Positions 1 through 8,737 are shown, counted from the first letter of the stretch. The stretch is 64,000 nt of DNA from Alkalibacillus salilacus (GCF_030812915.1 NZ_JAUSTQ010000001.1:347640-411639); one strand, 5' to 3'. The notes: a model not told the origin generated them from the letters alone. Numbers and translations are program-made.

Positions 1-231
1 GACGTTCGTGAAGCGGATGAAGTAGCAGAAGGTCATATTCCAGGTGCCAAAAACATTCCACTCGGTCTATTAGAATTTCGTGAGAATGAATTAGATAAAA
101 ATGAAGACTATATTATGGTGTGCCGTTCGGGCGGCCGTAGTGGTAAAGCGACGCAATATCTAGAAGAACGCGGATATAAGGTTAAAAATATGACTGGTGG
201 CATGTTAGCTTGGGACGGATCAACACAATAA
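1..231 (+). CDS. Rhodanese-like protein, 3' part only
   Basis: This is the C-terminal 76 residues of a single-domain rhodanese (sulfurtransferase); the 5' end lies outside the window. The DVRE start of the rhodanese core is visible, followed by the active-site loop CRSGGRS, whose Cys would carry the persulfide, and the closing GGMLAW motif. It resembles the complete rhodanese at 3001-3303 and is probably a paralogue. It precedes the rhodanese-MBL fusion by 157 bases in the same direction, so it is likely part of the same sulfide/persulfide handling cluster. Confidence 0.9.
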   Translation, partial: DVREADEVAEGHIPGAKNIPLGLLEFRENELDKNEDYIMVCRSGGRSGKATQYLEERGYKVKNMTGGMLAWDGSTQ

Positions 232-388
232 TAGCTCACTCAACATTGTGCAAAAACAATATTTAAAATAGACTGACAGTAGAATAGATGTTGGTGCAAC
301 GATTATGACCAATATCTATGATTCGGTTAAATTACGATATAAGCGTGTTTCACGTGAAATATTTAATTATTATGAGGAGGTTTTGATC

Positions 389-1519
389 ATGAGTTTCAAA
401 ACACTAACGGTTGATGAATTAGCTAAAAAGGTAGTGAATCAAAAAGATATCTTGCTTTTAGATGTCCGTAAAGAAGAAGATTACCAAGATTGGAAAGTAG
501 AAAGTGACAGTTTTAATTATTTAAATAAACCGTATTTCGATCTTATGGATGGCGTTGAGTCGATTAAAGATGACATTCCAGAAGATAAAGATGTTGCAGT
601 AATTTGTGCCAAAGGTAATTCTTCTAAAATGGTTGCCGAGCAGTTAGTAGATGAAGGTTTCGACAATATTTATTCTGTAGAAGGTGGCATGAGAGCTTGG
701 AGTGAACACCTAGAGCCTGTTAAATTAGGCGATTTAGAAGACGGTGGCGAATTATATCAATTCGTACGTCTAGGTAAAGGTTGCCTATCTTATATGATCG
801 TTTCTGACGGCGAAGCAGCAATTATTGACGCGACACGTATGGCTGATACGTATATTAACTTCGCAGAAGAAAAAGGTGCTAAAGTAAAATACGTTCTAGA
901 TACGCATCTACATGCAGACCATATCTCTGGTGGCCGTGCAATTGCGGATAAAACAGGTGCAACGTATTATCTACCACCAAAAGATGCAGAAGAAGTACAA
1001 TTTGAATATACACCAATTCAAGACCAAGAAGAAATCACAGTTGGTTCATCTAAGATTGATGTTCAAGCGCTTTATTCACCCGGTCACACACTTGGTTCAA
1101 CATCATTCATCGTGGATGATCAGTACTTGATGACAGGTGATATTCTATTTATCCAATCCATTGGTCGCCCAGACTTAGCAGGTAAGGCGGACGATTGGGT
1201 CGGTGATTTACGTGAGACCCTATATGAACGTTATAAAGAACTATCAAACGATTTAATTGTTCTACCAGCTCACTATTCATTTAAAGAAGAATTAAACGAA
1301 GATGGTTCGGTACAAGAGAAACTAGGTGTCTTATTCGAACAAAATGATGGTCTTCAAGTTGAGGATGAGCAAGAATTCCGTAAGATGGTGACAGAAAACT
1401 TACCACCTCAACCAAACTCTCACGAAAAAGTTCGTATGACGAATATGGGTAAAGAAACTCCAGAACTTGAAGAGAAACGAGAAATGGAGATCGGACCTAA
1501 CCGCTGTGCCGTCAAATAA
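389..1519 (+). CDS. Rhodanese / metallo-beta-lactamase fusion, probable persulfide dioxygenase
   Basis: A 376-residue two-domain protein. Residues 1-110 form a rhodanese domain with active-site Cys73 in VICAKGNSS. Residues 120-376 form a metallo-beta-lactamase fold with the metal motif THLHADH at 172-178, then SPGHTLGS and TGDILF as further ligand regions. The family (ETHE1/persulfide dioxygenase-like) oxidises glutathione or bacillithiol persulfide to sulfite, and a fused rhodanese can move sulfane sulfur to or from the product. The order is rhodanese first, as I recall for B. subtilis YrkH and unlike CstB. ATG 389 is chosen because GAGGAGG lies just upstream; an in-frame ATG-like extension to 305 has no ribosome site. 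Confidence 0.85.
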   Translation: MSFKTLTVDELAKKVVNQKDILLLDVRKEEDYQDWKVESDSFNYLNKPYFDLMDGVESIKDDIPEDKDVAVICAKGNSSKMVAEQLVDEGFDNIYSVEGGMRAWSEHLEPVKLGDLEDGGELYQFVRLGKGCLSYMIVSDGEAAIIDATRMADTYINFAEEKGAKVKYVLDTHLHADHISGGRAIADKTGATYYLPPKDAEEVQFEYTPIQDQEEITVGSSKIDVQALYSPGHTLGSTSFIVDDQYLMTGDILFIQSIGRPDLAGKADDWVGDLRETLYERYKELSNDLIVLPAHYSFKEELNEDGSVQEKLGVLFEQNDGLQVEDEQEFRKMVTENLPPQPNSHEKVRMTNMGKETPELEEKREMEIGPNRCAVK

Positions 1520-1527
1520 ATATGAAT

Positions 1528-1560
1528 AAAGAGGGAGGCTGTCTCCCTCTTTTTATTTTT
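1528..1560 (+). terminator. Rho-independent terminator after the rhodanese-MBL gene
   Basis: Stem GAGGGAG/CTCCCTC with a five-base loop, followed by a run of T with a single A. Confidence 0.85.
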
Positions 1561-1589
1561 CAAAATTAATTACCCCGGGGGGTGTTAAG

Positions 1590-2372
1590 GTGGAATATAG
1601 TTTACTGTTTATGCTTGTCATCTTTTTGATTGGCTTCTTAGGATCATTTATCTCGGGCATGGTTGGGATCGGTGGTTCGATTGTTAAGTATCCCATGCTA
1701 TTATATATCCCACCACTTTTAGGATTTGCGGCATTTAGTGCCCATGAAGTATCGGGTATCAGTGCTGTTCAAGTATTTTTCGCGACGATTGGTGGTGTTT
1801 GGGCTTATCGTAAAGGTGGTTATTTAAATAAAGATTTGATTATCTACATGGGTGTCAGCATCTTAATAGGTAGTTTCATTGGTGGATTTGGTTCTCGGTT
1901 TTTATCAGAAGATGAGGTCAATTTTGTATACGCGATGTTAGCGACTGTAGCTGTTGTGATGATGTTTATGCCTAAGAAAGGTGTGGACGATCAGTCATTT
2001 GATCAAGTGACATTTAATAAAACGATTGCTGCAACACTTGCATTTATTGTAGGTATTGGTGCTGGTATTGTCGGTGCTGCTGGTGCTTTCGTGTTAGTGC
2101 CAATTATGTTGCTAGTGTTAAAAATACCAACGCGCATGACCATTGCTTCATCTTTGGCAATCACATTTATTTCTTCAATCGGTGCAACCACTGGTAAGTT
2201 GATGACAGGACAAGTCTTATTGGTTCCAGCTATTATCATGATTGTAGCCAGTTTAATTGCATCGCCATTAGGAGCGAATGCTGGTAAGAAGATTAATACG
2301 AAGTTGTTACAAGGTATTTTATCTGTATTAATTTTGGCATCAGCTATCAAAATCTGGCTCGATTTTCTATGA
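1590..2372 (+). CDS. TSUP (TauE/SafE) family membrane permease
   Basis: A 260-residue polytopic membrane protein with about seven to eight hydrophobic segments in two halves. Each half opens with the Gly-rich signature typical of TauE/SafE/YfcA proteins ([11 protein letters not shown] near residue 23; [15 protein letters not shown] near 155). These proteins move small sulfur-containing anions such as sulfite or organosulfonates. Next to the persulfide dioxygenase, the likely job is export of sulfite or thiosulfate; this is inferred from context. It starts with GTG, preceded by a G-rich ribosome site (GGGGGGTG). The preceding terminator suggests it can be transcribed separately. Confidence 0.85.
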   Translation: MEYSLLFMLVIFLIGFLGSFISGMVGIGGSIVKYPMLLYIPPLLGFAAFSAHEVSGISAVQVFFATIGGVWAYRKGGYLNKDLIIYMGVSILIGSFIGGFGSRFLSEDEVNFVYAMLATVAVVMMFMPKKGVDDQSFDQVTFNKTIAATLAFIVGIGAGIVGAAGAFVLVPIMLLVLKIPTRMTIASSLAITFISSIGATTGKLMTGQVLLVPAIIMIVASLIASPLGANAGKKINTKLLQGILSVLILASAIKIWLDFL

Positions 2373-2379
2373 TATAATG

Positions 2380-2408
2380 AAACTCACCTTAGAATAGGTG
2401 GGTTTTTT
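2380..2408 (+). terminator. Terminator after the TSUP permease gene
   Basis: Stem AACTCACCT pairs with AGGTGGGTT (one G-U) around a six-base loop and runs into six T. Confidence 0.85.
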
Positions 2409-2507
2409 GTATAGGATTCAAAGGTAAACTATATATGAAGGTATTATTTGAGTTACATAAAGTGAATGATAAAAATAGTCAGCTTCAACTTCTGGAGGGT
2501 GATTTAC

Positions 2508-2864
2508 ATGCGCGAAACGGAGGATTCGAAATATATTCAACAACACTTAGCAAATGAACGAACGTATTTAGCCTGGATTCGAACAGCCCTAGCGATTATG
2601 GGGATAGGCTTTTTAATCGTAAATGTTCATTTTTCGACTGGTGCTAGTGTAGGCGGTCAATCGGATCAGTTAGTTGAAATGATCGGAATCTTATCTGTTG
2701 TGATTGGATTGGTTGCGATTGTTTTTTCAACGGTTCATTATGTGCGCAAGAAAAAACAAATTAACGATCAAACGTTCACATCCTCCCTTCATCTCGTTTG
2801 GTTAATTTCGGCCTTAATGCTCGTAATGGCAGGACTGTTTTTCGCTTACTTTTATTTATACTAA
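2508..2864 (+). CDS. DUF202 (YidH-like) small membrane protein
   Basis: A 118-residue protein with three predicted membrane segments (about residues 30-50, 62-84 and 98-118). The N-terminal signature ANERTYLAWIRTALA marks the DUF202/YidH family, whose biochemical function is unknown. ATG 2508 is preceded by GGAGGGTG; a longer in-frame start at 2466 has no ribosome site and would break the family N-terminus. It sits between the sulfur permease and a rhodanese, but terminators on both sides make it a separate transcription unit. Confidence 0.85.
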   Translation: MRETEDSKYIQQHLANERTYLAWIRTALAIMGIGFLIVNVHFSTGASVGGQSDQLVEMIGILSVVIGLVAIVFSTVHYVRKKKQINDQTFTSSLHLVWLISALMLVMAGLFFAYFYLY

Positions 2865-2872
2865 GTCATGGA

Positions 2873-2907
2873 GTCATTTCATACTGTTTGTATGGGGTGA
2901 CTTTTTT
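2873..2907 (+). terminator. Terminator after the DUF202 gene
   Basis: GTCATTTCATAC pairs along its full length (with G-U pairs) with GTATGGGGTGAC, followed by six T. Confidence 0.8.
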
Positions 2908-3000
2908 ATATTGGATAGGCTGACACGTTTGATTGGTGATTAAACAGATCGGTATGGTATATTATAAGTGTCATTAATTTAAGAAAGTGAGGCGTTATCG

Positions 3001-3303
3001 ATGAATGAAATCACAACAGATGAAGTGAAACAGTTACTTGAAAATAAAGAGGACGTAAATTTACTCGATGTTCGCGAACCAGAAGAAATTGAACAAGGGC
3101 ATATTCCTGGCATCAAACATATTCCACTTGGTTCATTAGAAGAACGCAAAGACGAGTTAAGTCAAGATCAGGAGCATGTCGTCATTTGCCGTTCAGGTAA
3201 CCGCAGTGGTAAAGCCGTTCAATACCTCGAGCAACATGGCTTCAATGCGAAGAATATGGTCGGTGGTATGCTTGATTGGAATGGTCCGGTAAAGCAGTCG
3301 TAA
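3001..3303 (+). CDS. Single-domain rhodanese sulfurtransferase
   Basis: A complete 100-residue rhodanese domain, with the DVRE motif near residue 24, active-site loop CRSGNRSGK with catalytic Cys, and GGMLDW at the end. It would pass sulfane sulfur between thiol persulfides and acceptor proteins in the cytoplasm. It is strongly similar to the partial rhodanese at the left edge, which suggests a local duplication around the sulfur cluster. ATG 3001 follows AAAGTGAGG. Confidence 0.9.
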   Translation: MNEITTDEVKQLLENKEDVNLLDVREPEEIEQGHIPGIKHIPLGSLEERKDELSQDQEHVVICRSGNRSGKAVQYLEQHGFNAKNMVGGMLDWNGPVKQS

Positions 3304-3404
3304 ATATTTGAAGCGGGATAATTGTTATCTTGTGAGAAAGGGTTTATCCACTCGTTTTCAATATTTGAACATGTAACAAATAATTAAATATGTCATTAAT
3401 GTAA

Positions 3405-3446
3405 GATGCCTACAGCGAAAGTTATCGTCGCGTAGGCATCTTTTTT
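3405..3446 (+). terminator. Terminator between rhodanese and yvrJ-like gene
   Basis: GATGCCTAC pairs with GTAGGCATC, with further pairing inside, then six T on the + strand. It separates the + strand rhodanese from the convergent yvrJ-like gene. Confidence 0.8.
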
Positions 3447-3451
3447 AATGA

Positions 3452-3601
3452 TTAAAGTCTAGATTTAACATTTTCAATTAACGTTTTGATTGCAGAGGTT
3501 AGCTCTGAAAGCTTTTGTTCTAATCTGATTAATAGATAAATCGTGATCGCAATGGGAAAACCAAAATTTCCTATAAGGTCATACAATAAAGTTACATTCA
3601 T
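3452..3601 (-). CDS. yvrJ: YvrJ family small membrane peptide
   Basis: A 49-residue peptide translated by eye from the minus strand. It has one hydrophobic segment with the motif GNFGFPIAITIYLLIRLE, then a short amphipathic tail rich in Lys, Glu and Ser. This matches the YvrJ family. An excellent ribosome site, AAGGAGGGG, lies just upstream of the ATG. In B. subtilis yvrJ belongs to the SigO regulon near the sigO-rsoA operon. Here it is divergent from a SigO/RsoA-like gene pair, which supports the call. Function is unknown. Confidence 0.75.
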   Translation of the reverse strand: MNVTLLYDLIGNFGFPIAITIYLLIRLEQKLSELTSAIKTLIENVKSRL

Positions 3602-3656
3602 TTTATACCCCTCCTTAATTCCCTAAAGAGAGGTAGAAAAATAAATATATACTTGT

Positions 3657-3685
3657 TTGAAAATAAAAGTACTTAACTATATAAT
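3657..3685 (+). promoter_or_regulatory. Sigma-A promoter of the split sigma factor operon
   Basis: TTGAAA, 17 bases, TATAAT. It lies about 80 bases before the sigma-factor start in the divergent intergenic region. Confidence 0.7.
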
Positions 3686-3765
3686 AGAACACACGTTCGA
3701 TTTTTTGATAAAAAAAGTTGATTACTTGATGATTATTTCTCTTTTTAAATTAAGGAGGAATGGAT

Positions 3766-4332
3766 ATGTACGAGGCTTATCATTGTGTAGATGAATTTGT
3801 TAATCAGAATCCTGAGTTATTCGAACAACCGATCATAAAAAGTTTTTTCCAAGAACAAGATCATTTTCTTTTGCTTAAAAAAGCGATTGAGTATAACGAT
3901 GAAAATGCAAACCAAGAATTAAATCAGCAGTTTATTAAGTTTTATATGACATATAGGTTGGTTAGTTATATATCAGTATTATCTAGAAGGTATACCAATG
4001 ACTATGATCAAAAGCTAAAAAAGCACCAAGATCGTCATGTCTTAATTCTTGATAAACCAGCGTCAGAAGATGATGATACAGCTATTATTGATTTATTTCC
4101 TGCAGAACATGACGCTTATGATTTGCATGGAACTATAACAGACATATTTTCCGATGAGAGACTCATAAATGCGATCAATGACCTGTCTAAGAAGAAAAAA
4201 CGTATTTTAGAGTTAACGTTCATGGGGCAGTTATCAATTAAGGAGATTGCAGAATACTTCAATGATAGTTCTCAGAACATCTCTAAGCATAAGCGAGATG
4301 CTGTTAAAAAAATTAAAAGTAAATTGAGTTAG
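3766..4332 (+). CDS. SigO-like RNA polymerase sigma factor subunit
   Basis: A 188-residue sigma-70-family protein. The C-terminal 50 residues form a region 4 helix-turn-helix (INDLSKKKKRILELTFMG, then SIKEIAEYFNDSSQNIS). The middle segment (FYMTYRLVSYIS, then KKHQDRHVLILDKP) matches the linker seen in unusual Firmicute sigma factors. A full canonical region 2 is not evident. The following gene encodes a short region-2-like protein, as in the two-part SigO-RsoA factor of B. subtilis, which drives genes of an acid-stress/oxalate decarboxylase regulon. ATG 3766 is preferred because AAGGAGGA sits six bases upstream; ATG 3760 is too close to it. Confidence 0.7.
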   Translation: MYEAYHCVDEFVNQNPELFEQPIIKSFFQEQDHFLLLKKAIEYNDENANQELNQQFIKFYMTYRLVSYISVLSRRYTNDYDQKLKKHQDRHVLILDKPASEDDDTAIIDLFPAEHDAYDLHGTITDIFSDERLINAINDLSKKKKRILELTFMGQLSIKEIAEYFNDSSQNISKHKRDAVKKIKSKLS

Positions 4333-4357
4333 TCAGTTGTAGAAAGGAGAGAAAGAT

Positions 4358-4561
4358 ATGGAGAACTTCGATGAAAATATCATCATTCATGAAACGTTGA
4401 AGATGATGAAGCCAAAAATTAAGAAGAGCATCAATCATACCAACTACCAAGAGCAAGAGGACGTGGAGCAGGAAATCAATTTGAAGGTGGTCGAAGCTGT
4501 GAAAAGTGAGAAAATCAAGCCGATTGATTTCTGGGAATTTGTTGAGAAGAATAAAAAGTAA
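4358..4561 (+). CDS. RsoA-like co-sigma subunit (region 2-like)
   Basis: A 67-residue acidic and lysine-rich protein 25 bases behind the SigO-like gene. Its core PKIKKSINHTNYQEQEDVEQ and the following EINLKVVEAV resemble sigma region 2.1-2.2, where the DLxQE-type motif contacts the beta-prime coiled coil. It has no region 4. In B. subtilis the RsoA protein supplies exactly this missing part to SigO. AAAGGAGAG precedes the ATG. No downstream anti-sigma gene like yvrL is seen; the next gene is acsA. Confidence 0.65.
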   Translation: MENFDENIIIHETLKMMKPKIKKSINHTNYQEQEDVEQEINLKVVEAVKSEKIKPIDFWEFVEKNKK

Positions 4562-4711
4562 TAGAACAGTAAAAATTAGATTTTCCTCATGCAAAAATTA
4601 GGTGATTTTAAGTTCATCACTTTTAATATAAAGCGATTTCATATACAATATGAGTACAGAATTTTTAAACAATTAAATAAGTTTGACAACAATTCGAATG
4701 AGGTGATGGTC

Positions 4712-6427
4712 ATGAGTGAAAACGTTTTAAAAGGTAGTAACAAACAACACAACTTAAACAATTATGAAGAAACATACCAAAACTTCAGCTGGGATGAAGC
4801 GAAACAGAACTTCACTTGGCATGAGACAGGTAAAGTGAATATCGCATATGAAGCGGTCGATCGTCATGCCGAAAATCCCGATAAAAAAGATCAGGTCGCG
4901 TTACAATACGTCTCACCTGACCGCAAGGAATCCTTAACATTTGATCAGTTGAAAAAACAAAGTAATCAGTTTGCGAATGTGTTAAAAGATCAAGGCATTG
5001 AGAAGGGTGATCGCGTGTTTTTATTCATGCCGAGATCGCCTGAATTTTACGCGAGCTTCTTAGGTGTTTTGAAAGTCGGTGCCATTGCTGGTCCGTTGTT
5101 TGAAGCATTCATGGAGCAGGCGGTACAAGACCGTTTGGAAGATAGTGAAGCAGTTATGCTCATTACGACGCCTGAATTATTATCACGCGTACCTGAAGAT
5201 CAATTGCCTGACTTAAAGAAAGTCGTCTTAGTCGGTGATTCAACTGATATTCCAGATGGTTATATCGATTATCATCAAGAGATGGCACAAGCGAGTGAAT
5301 CATTCGATCTTGAATGGGTCGATTTAGAAGACGGTATGGTGATTCACTATACATCAGGTTCAACAGGTAAACCAAAAGGGGTTTATCATGTTCATAATGC
5401 GATGATCCAACATTATCAAACGGGTAAATGGGTACTTGATTTACAAGAAAATGATGTGTATTGGTGTACTGCTGACCCCGGTTGGGTAACTGGCACGAGC
5501 TATGGTATCTTTGCGCCGTGGTTAAACGGGGTGACGAATGTCGTTGTTGGTGGTCGTTTTAGTCCTGAGGCATGGTACGGAACAATAGATGATTACCAAA
5601 TTTCCGTATGGTATTCTGCACCAACGGCATTTCGTAAGTTAATGAGCTCAGGTAAAGAAATCGTAGATGACTTTAAATTAGATAGTGTGCGTCATATTTT
5701 AAGTGTCGGTGAACCGTTAAATCCAGAAGTGATTCATTGGGGCAAAAAAGCCTTTAATCTACGGATTCACGATACGTGGTGGATGACTGAAACTGGTGCG
5801 CAATTGATCTGTAACTATCCAACGATGGATATTCGTCCTGGTTCGATGGGTAAACCGATTCCAGGTGTAACCGCAGCGATCGTGGATGACCAAGGTGAAG
5901 AATTGCCACCAAACCAAATGGGTAACTTAGCGATTAAAGCGGGTTGGCCAGCTCAGATGCGTGCGATTTGGAAACGCCCTGAGAAATTCGAAAGTTATTT
6001 CTTAAACGGTTGGTACGTGTCTGGTGATAGTGCTTACCAAGATGAAGATGGCTACTTCTGGTTCCAAGGACGTTTAGATGATGTCATTAATACATCAGGT
6101 GAACGTGTCGGTCCATTTGAAGTCGAAAGTAAGTTAATCGAACATGAAGCTGTTGCTGAAGCGGGTGTCATCGGTAAGCCAGACCCTGAACGTGGTGAGA
6201 TCATTAAAGCGTTTGTTGCGCTTAATGACGGTTATGAAGAATCGGAAGACTTATTAGAAGAAATTCGTCAGTTCGTGAAGAAAGGTTTCGCGGCTCATGC
6301 AGCTCCACGTGAAATCGAAGTGACTCATGCCATTCCGAAAACACGTAGTGGTAAGATTATGCGCCGACTATTGAAATCACGTGAACTAGGCCTGCCAGAA
6401 GGCGATACGTCGACGTTGGAAGAATAA
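4712..6427 (+). CDS. acsA: Acetyl-CoA synthetase (acetate-CoA ligase)
   Basis: A 571-residue adenylate-forming enzyme that makes acetyl-CoA from acetate, ATP and CoA. The AMP-binding P-loop YTSGSTGKPKG is near residue 215, the DTWWMTETG adenylation motif near 355, and the C-terminal catalytic lysine lies in TRSGKIMRR near 550. The length matches B. subtilis AcsA. ATG 4712 follows GAGGTG; a longer in-frame reading from 4589 lacks a ribosome site and adds a non-conserved leader. No acuA-like acetyltransferase is adjacent. It is monocistronic, with its own terminator. Confidence 0.93.
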   Translation: MSENVLKGSNKQHNLNNYEETYQNFSWDEAKQNFTWHETGKVNIAYEAVDRHAENPDKKDQVALQYVSPDRKESLTFDQLKKQSNQFANVLKDQGIEKGDRVFLFMPRSPEFYASFLGVLKVGAIAGPLFEAFMEQAVQDRLEDSEAVMLITTPELLSRVPEDQLPDLKKVVLVGDSTDIPDGYIDYHQEMAQASESFDLEWVDLEDGMVIHYTSGSTGKPKGVYHVHNAMIQHYQTGKWVLDLQENDVYWCTADPGWVTGTSYGIFAPWLNGVTNVVVGGRFSPEAWYGTIDDYQISVWYSAPTAFRKLMSSGKEIVDDFKLDSVRHILSVGEPLNPEVIHWGKKAFNLRIHDTWWMTETGAQLICNYPTMDIRPGSMGKPIPGVTAAIVDDQGEELPPNQMGNLAIKAGWPAQMRAIWKRPEKFESYFLNGWYVSGDSAYQDEDGYFWFQGRLDDVINTSGERVGPFEVESKLIEHEAVAEAGVIGKPDPERGEIIKAFVALNDGYEESEDLLEEIRQFVKKGFAAHAAPREIEVTHAIPKTRSGKIMRRLLKSRELGLPEGDTSTLEE

Positions 6428-6446
6428 GAATCTCAATTGATCAATA

Positions 6447-6486
6447 GCACAGCACTCGGGCATTATTTCCCAGTGCTGTGCTTTTT
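6447..6486 (+). terminator. Terminator of acsA
   Basis: GCACAGCACT pairs with AGTGCTGTGC, with an inner GGG/CCC, followed by T5. Confidence 0.85.
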
Positions 6487-6535
6487 CTGTTAGTTTAAAA
6501 AGTTTATGGTGATTTGAATTATAAGTTAGCGCTTA

Positions 6536-6743
6536 GTTGTTGAATTATGATGAGCGAAGGTGGCTACTCCTGGTCGACTAAAAGTGGTCATGTCCTGTGA
6601 CCAACGTCGACATTAGGCCGTCCTGGCCGTCACGGGAACAGCACGAGTCTCGAAACCCCGCAGGCCACGCTTTTCGGCCGAGGAGGCTCGAGCCGTGCCC
6701 GCGGAAAGCGTCCACCGAAAGTGAATCATAATAACAATAACGG
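6536..6743 (+). repeat. Dispersed hairpin repeat, copy A (with branch module 1, short form)
   Basis: A 208-bp copy. Terminal inverted repeats are GTTGTTGAATTATGA and the degenerate right arm ending AACAATAAC. Inner pairs are GGTGG/CCACC and GCACGAG/GAGCCGTGC. The apical hairpin is GGCC (6663-6666) with GGCC (6676-6679). Inserted in the left arm is a branch: GTCGAC 6573-6578 with GTCGAC 6606-6611, enclosing GGTCA 6586-6590 with TGACC 6598-6602, followed by hairpin GGCC 6616-6619 with GGCC 6625-6628. It lies downstream of the acsA terminator. Confidence 0.9.
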
Positions 6744-6832
6744 ACCATAATTATTTATGAAACAAGTTTAGATTCCCACAAAATAGGAAACTTAAATAAG
6801 TACAGACTACACAATAGAAAAAGGTGATCTTA

Positions 6833-8146
6833 ATGGATGATAAACTCTACACATTTATTGGTGTTGGCATTGGACCTTTCAATTTAGGCTTAGCCGCATT
6901 AACTGAAGATCTGGATGACGTTGACCGAATCTTTTTCGATGAAACGCCGAAAATGAATTGGCATCCTGGCATGTTAATTGACGGGATGGATTTACAAGTA
7001 TCGTTTTTAGCTGATCTAGTGACATTCGCAGATCCAACGAGTCGTTACTCGTTTTTAAATTATTTGCATGACCATGAACGACTTTATAAATTTTTCTTTT
7101 ATCACCGTTTAGAAATTCCGCGTCAAGAATATAATGATTATTTACAGTGGGCAGCAGCTCAAATAAATGGCCTTTATTACGGTCATCGTGTGGTAGATGT
7201 GATTGATCATCATGACGATTCTGAACCCCATTATGAAGTGGTTGTAGAAGATGTAGAACAAGGTGGAACGTCACATTATTATGCAAAGCATGTCGTCATG
7301 GCAACAGGATCCAAACCGCTTGTGTTAAATGCAGCAGAAGATTTGCCGGAAGAAGATGTCTTGCATACGAGTCAATATTTAGATCAAAAAGATGAATTGT
7401 TAAAGTCTGACCATGTGACGGTGGTCGGATCAGGGCAAAGTGCAGCAGAAGTCTTTTATGATTTATTACAAGAACGGAAGAATAACTCTTTTCATATTAC
7501 GTGGTTTACGCGGAGTAAAGGGATTTTTCAGCTTGAAGCAGCCAGTATTGGACAGGAGTTTTTCTCTCCGAAGTATGTGGATTATTTCCATCAATTAGAG
7601 TTTGATAAACGCATACGGACATTAGAGACGTTAGATCCGTTGCGTAATGGGGTGGATGTGAAGACGTTGGATCATATTTACCATTTATTATATAATTTCT
7701 CGATTGGTGAATCGGATCCTCAAGTAACGATTCAACCGTTAACAGAAGTTAATGATATTAAGCAAAAAGACGGATCATATGAGCTGGTTTGTCAGCAGTG
7801 GCAAGAAGAACAATCATTTGAATATGACACTGAAAAAGTAGTGTTAGCGACAGGCTATAAGCCGGATATTCCTGAATGGTTTACCGACCGTTTTGAGGAC
7901 AAAGTTAAATGGGAAAATAAAGATAAGTGGATGTATGATCTGACACGTGAATACCGACTGCAATTCAATGATGAGCGTGACCATCAGTTTTATGTGGTGA
8001 CGAATCTTGAGCATTCCCACGGGACAGCAGCAACAAATTTAGGGCTTGCTGTTCAACGGAATATGGAAATTATTAATGATATCGTTGGAAAACAGGTTTA
8101 TAAGGCACAGGATCATGCGATTTTCCAACAATTTCGCTATGAGTAG
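6833..8146 (+). CDS. Lysine/ornithine N-monooxygenase (SidA/IucD/PvdA family)
   Basis: A 437-residue flavin-dependent N-hydroxylating monooxygenase, the class that converts lysine or ornithine to the N-hydroxy form for hydroxamate siderophores. The FAD motif GVGIGPFNLGLA is at about residues 9-20, the NADPH motif VVGSGQSAAE near 200, and the ATGYKPDIPEW motif near 345. ATG 6833 follows AAGGTG by six bases; a GTG three codons upstream sits inside that site. No siderophore synthetase, acyltransferase or iron transporter is adjacent, so the gene is an orphan here. The substrate cannot be decided from the sequence. Confidence 0.88.
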   Translation: MDDKLYTFIGVGIGPFNLGLAALTEDLDDVDRIFFDETPKMNWHPGMLIDGMDLQVSFLADLVTFADPTSRYSFLNYLHDHERLYKFFFYHRLEIPRQEYNDYLQWAAAQINGLYYGHRVVDVIDHHDDSEPHYEVVVEDVEQGGTSHYYAKHVVMATGSKPLVLNAAEDLPEEDVLHTSQYLDQKDELLKSDHVTVVGSGQSAAEVFYDLLQERKNNSFHITWFTRSKGIFQLEAASIGQEFFSPKYVDYFHQLEFDKRIRTLETLDPLRNGVDVKTLDHIYHLLYNFSIGESDPQVTIQPLTEVNDIKQKDGSYELVCQQWQEEQSFEYDTEKVVLATGYKPDIPEWFTDRFEDKVKWENKDKWMYDLTREYRLQFNDERDHQFYVVTNLEHSHGTAATNLGLAVQRNMEIINDIVGKQVYKAQDHAIFQQFRYE

Positions 8147-8227
8147 GATTGTGTGAAGTCGTTTGATTTTATAGGTAACGGGAATAGGGTTAATAACAAA
8201 AACGATAAGGTCAAGGAGGGGTTCGCT

Positions 8228-8737
8228 ATGTTTAAACGGATTGCGTGTCTCATGACGAATGAATTCGAAGACCGAGAATACACAGACCCAGCCTATGTGT
8301 TTCGTGAAGCGGGTCATTCAGTAGAAACGATTGAAAAACTGGGTGGTCAAGTTGTGAAAGGTAAGCGCGGGGAAGTTGAAGTAGCAGTTGATTATGGTAT
8401 TGATGAAGTTGGTCCAGACCAATTCGATGCCCTATTTATCCCTGGAGGCTTTTCGCCTGATCAACTTCGTGCAGACGACCGATTTGTTCAGTTTGCCAGT
8501 CAGTTTATGGATCAAGATAAACCTGTATTTGCGATTTGCCATGGACCACAGTTATTGATCACAGCTAAAACCTTAAAAGACCGTCATGTAACAGGTTATG
8601 ATTCTATTGTTGTCGACTTAGAAAATGCAGGTGCTATTTACCATGACCAGCCTGTTGTCGTGTGTCATAACCTTGTGACGAGTCGAAAGCCTGATGATAT
8701 TCCAGATTTTAATCGTGAATCCTTAAAACAGTTATGA
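8228..8737 (+). CDS. DJ-1/PfpI family protein (type 1 glutamine amidotransferase-like)
   Basis: A 169-residue protein of the PfpI/YfkM type. The nucleophile elbow AICHGPQLL, with catalytic Cys and neighbouring His, lies near residue 104; the acidic partner is expected in DALFIPGGFSPD. Members act as protein or nucleotide deglycases or general stress proteins. ATG 8228 is chosen because AAGGAGGGG lies seven bases upstream; the frame is open back to 8153 but that part has no ribosome site. A perfect inverted repeat TTATGAGCT/AGCTCATAA (8732-8759) overlaps the stop codon, without a T run. Confidence 0.85.
   Translation: MFKRIACLMTNEFEDREYTDPAYVFREAGHSVETIEKLGGQVVKGKRGEVEVAVDYGIDEVGPDQFDALFIPGGFSPDQLRADDRFVQFASQFMDQDKPVFAICHGPQLLITAKTLKDRHVTGYDSIVVDLENAGAIYHDQPVVVCHNLVTSRKPDDIPDFNRESLKQL

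Noticed and set aside
4313..4594. Minus-strand 93-codon frame over the sigma-factor pair
   Set aside because: It is the shadow of the RsoA-like gene, with no ribosome site.
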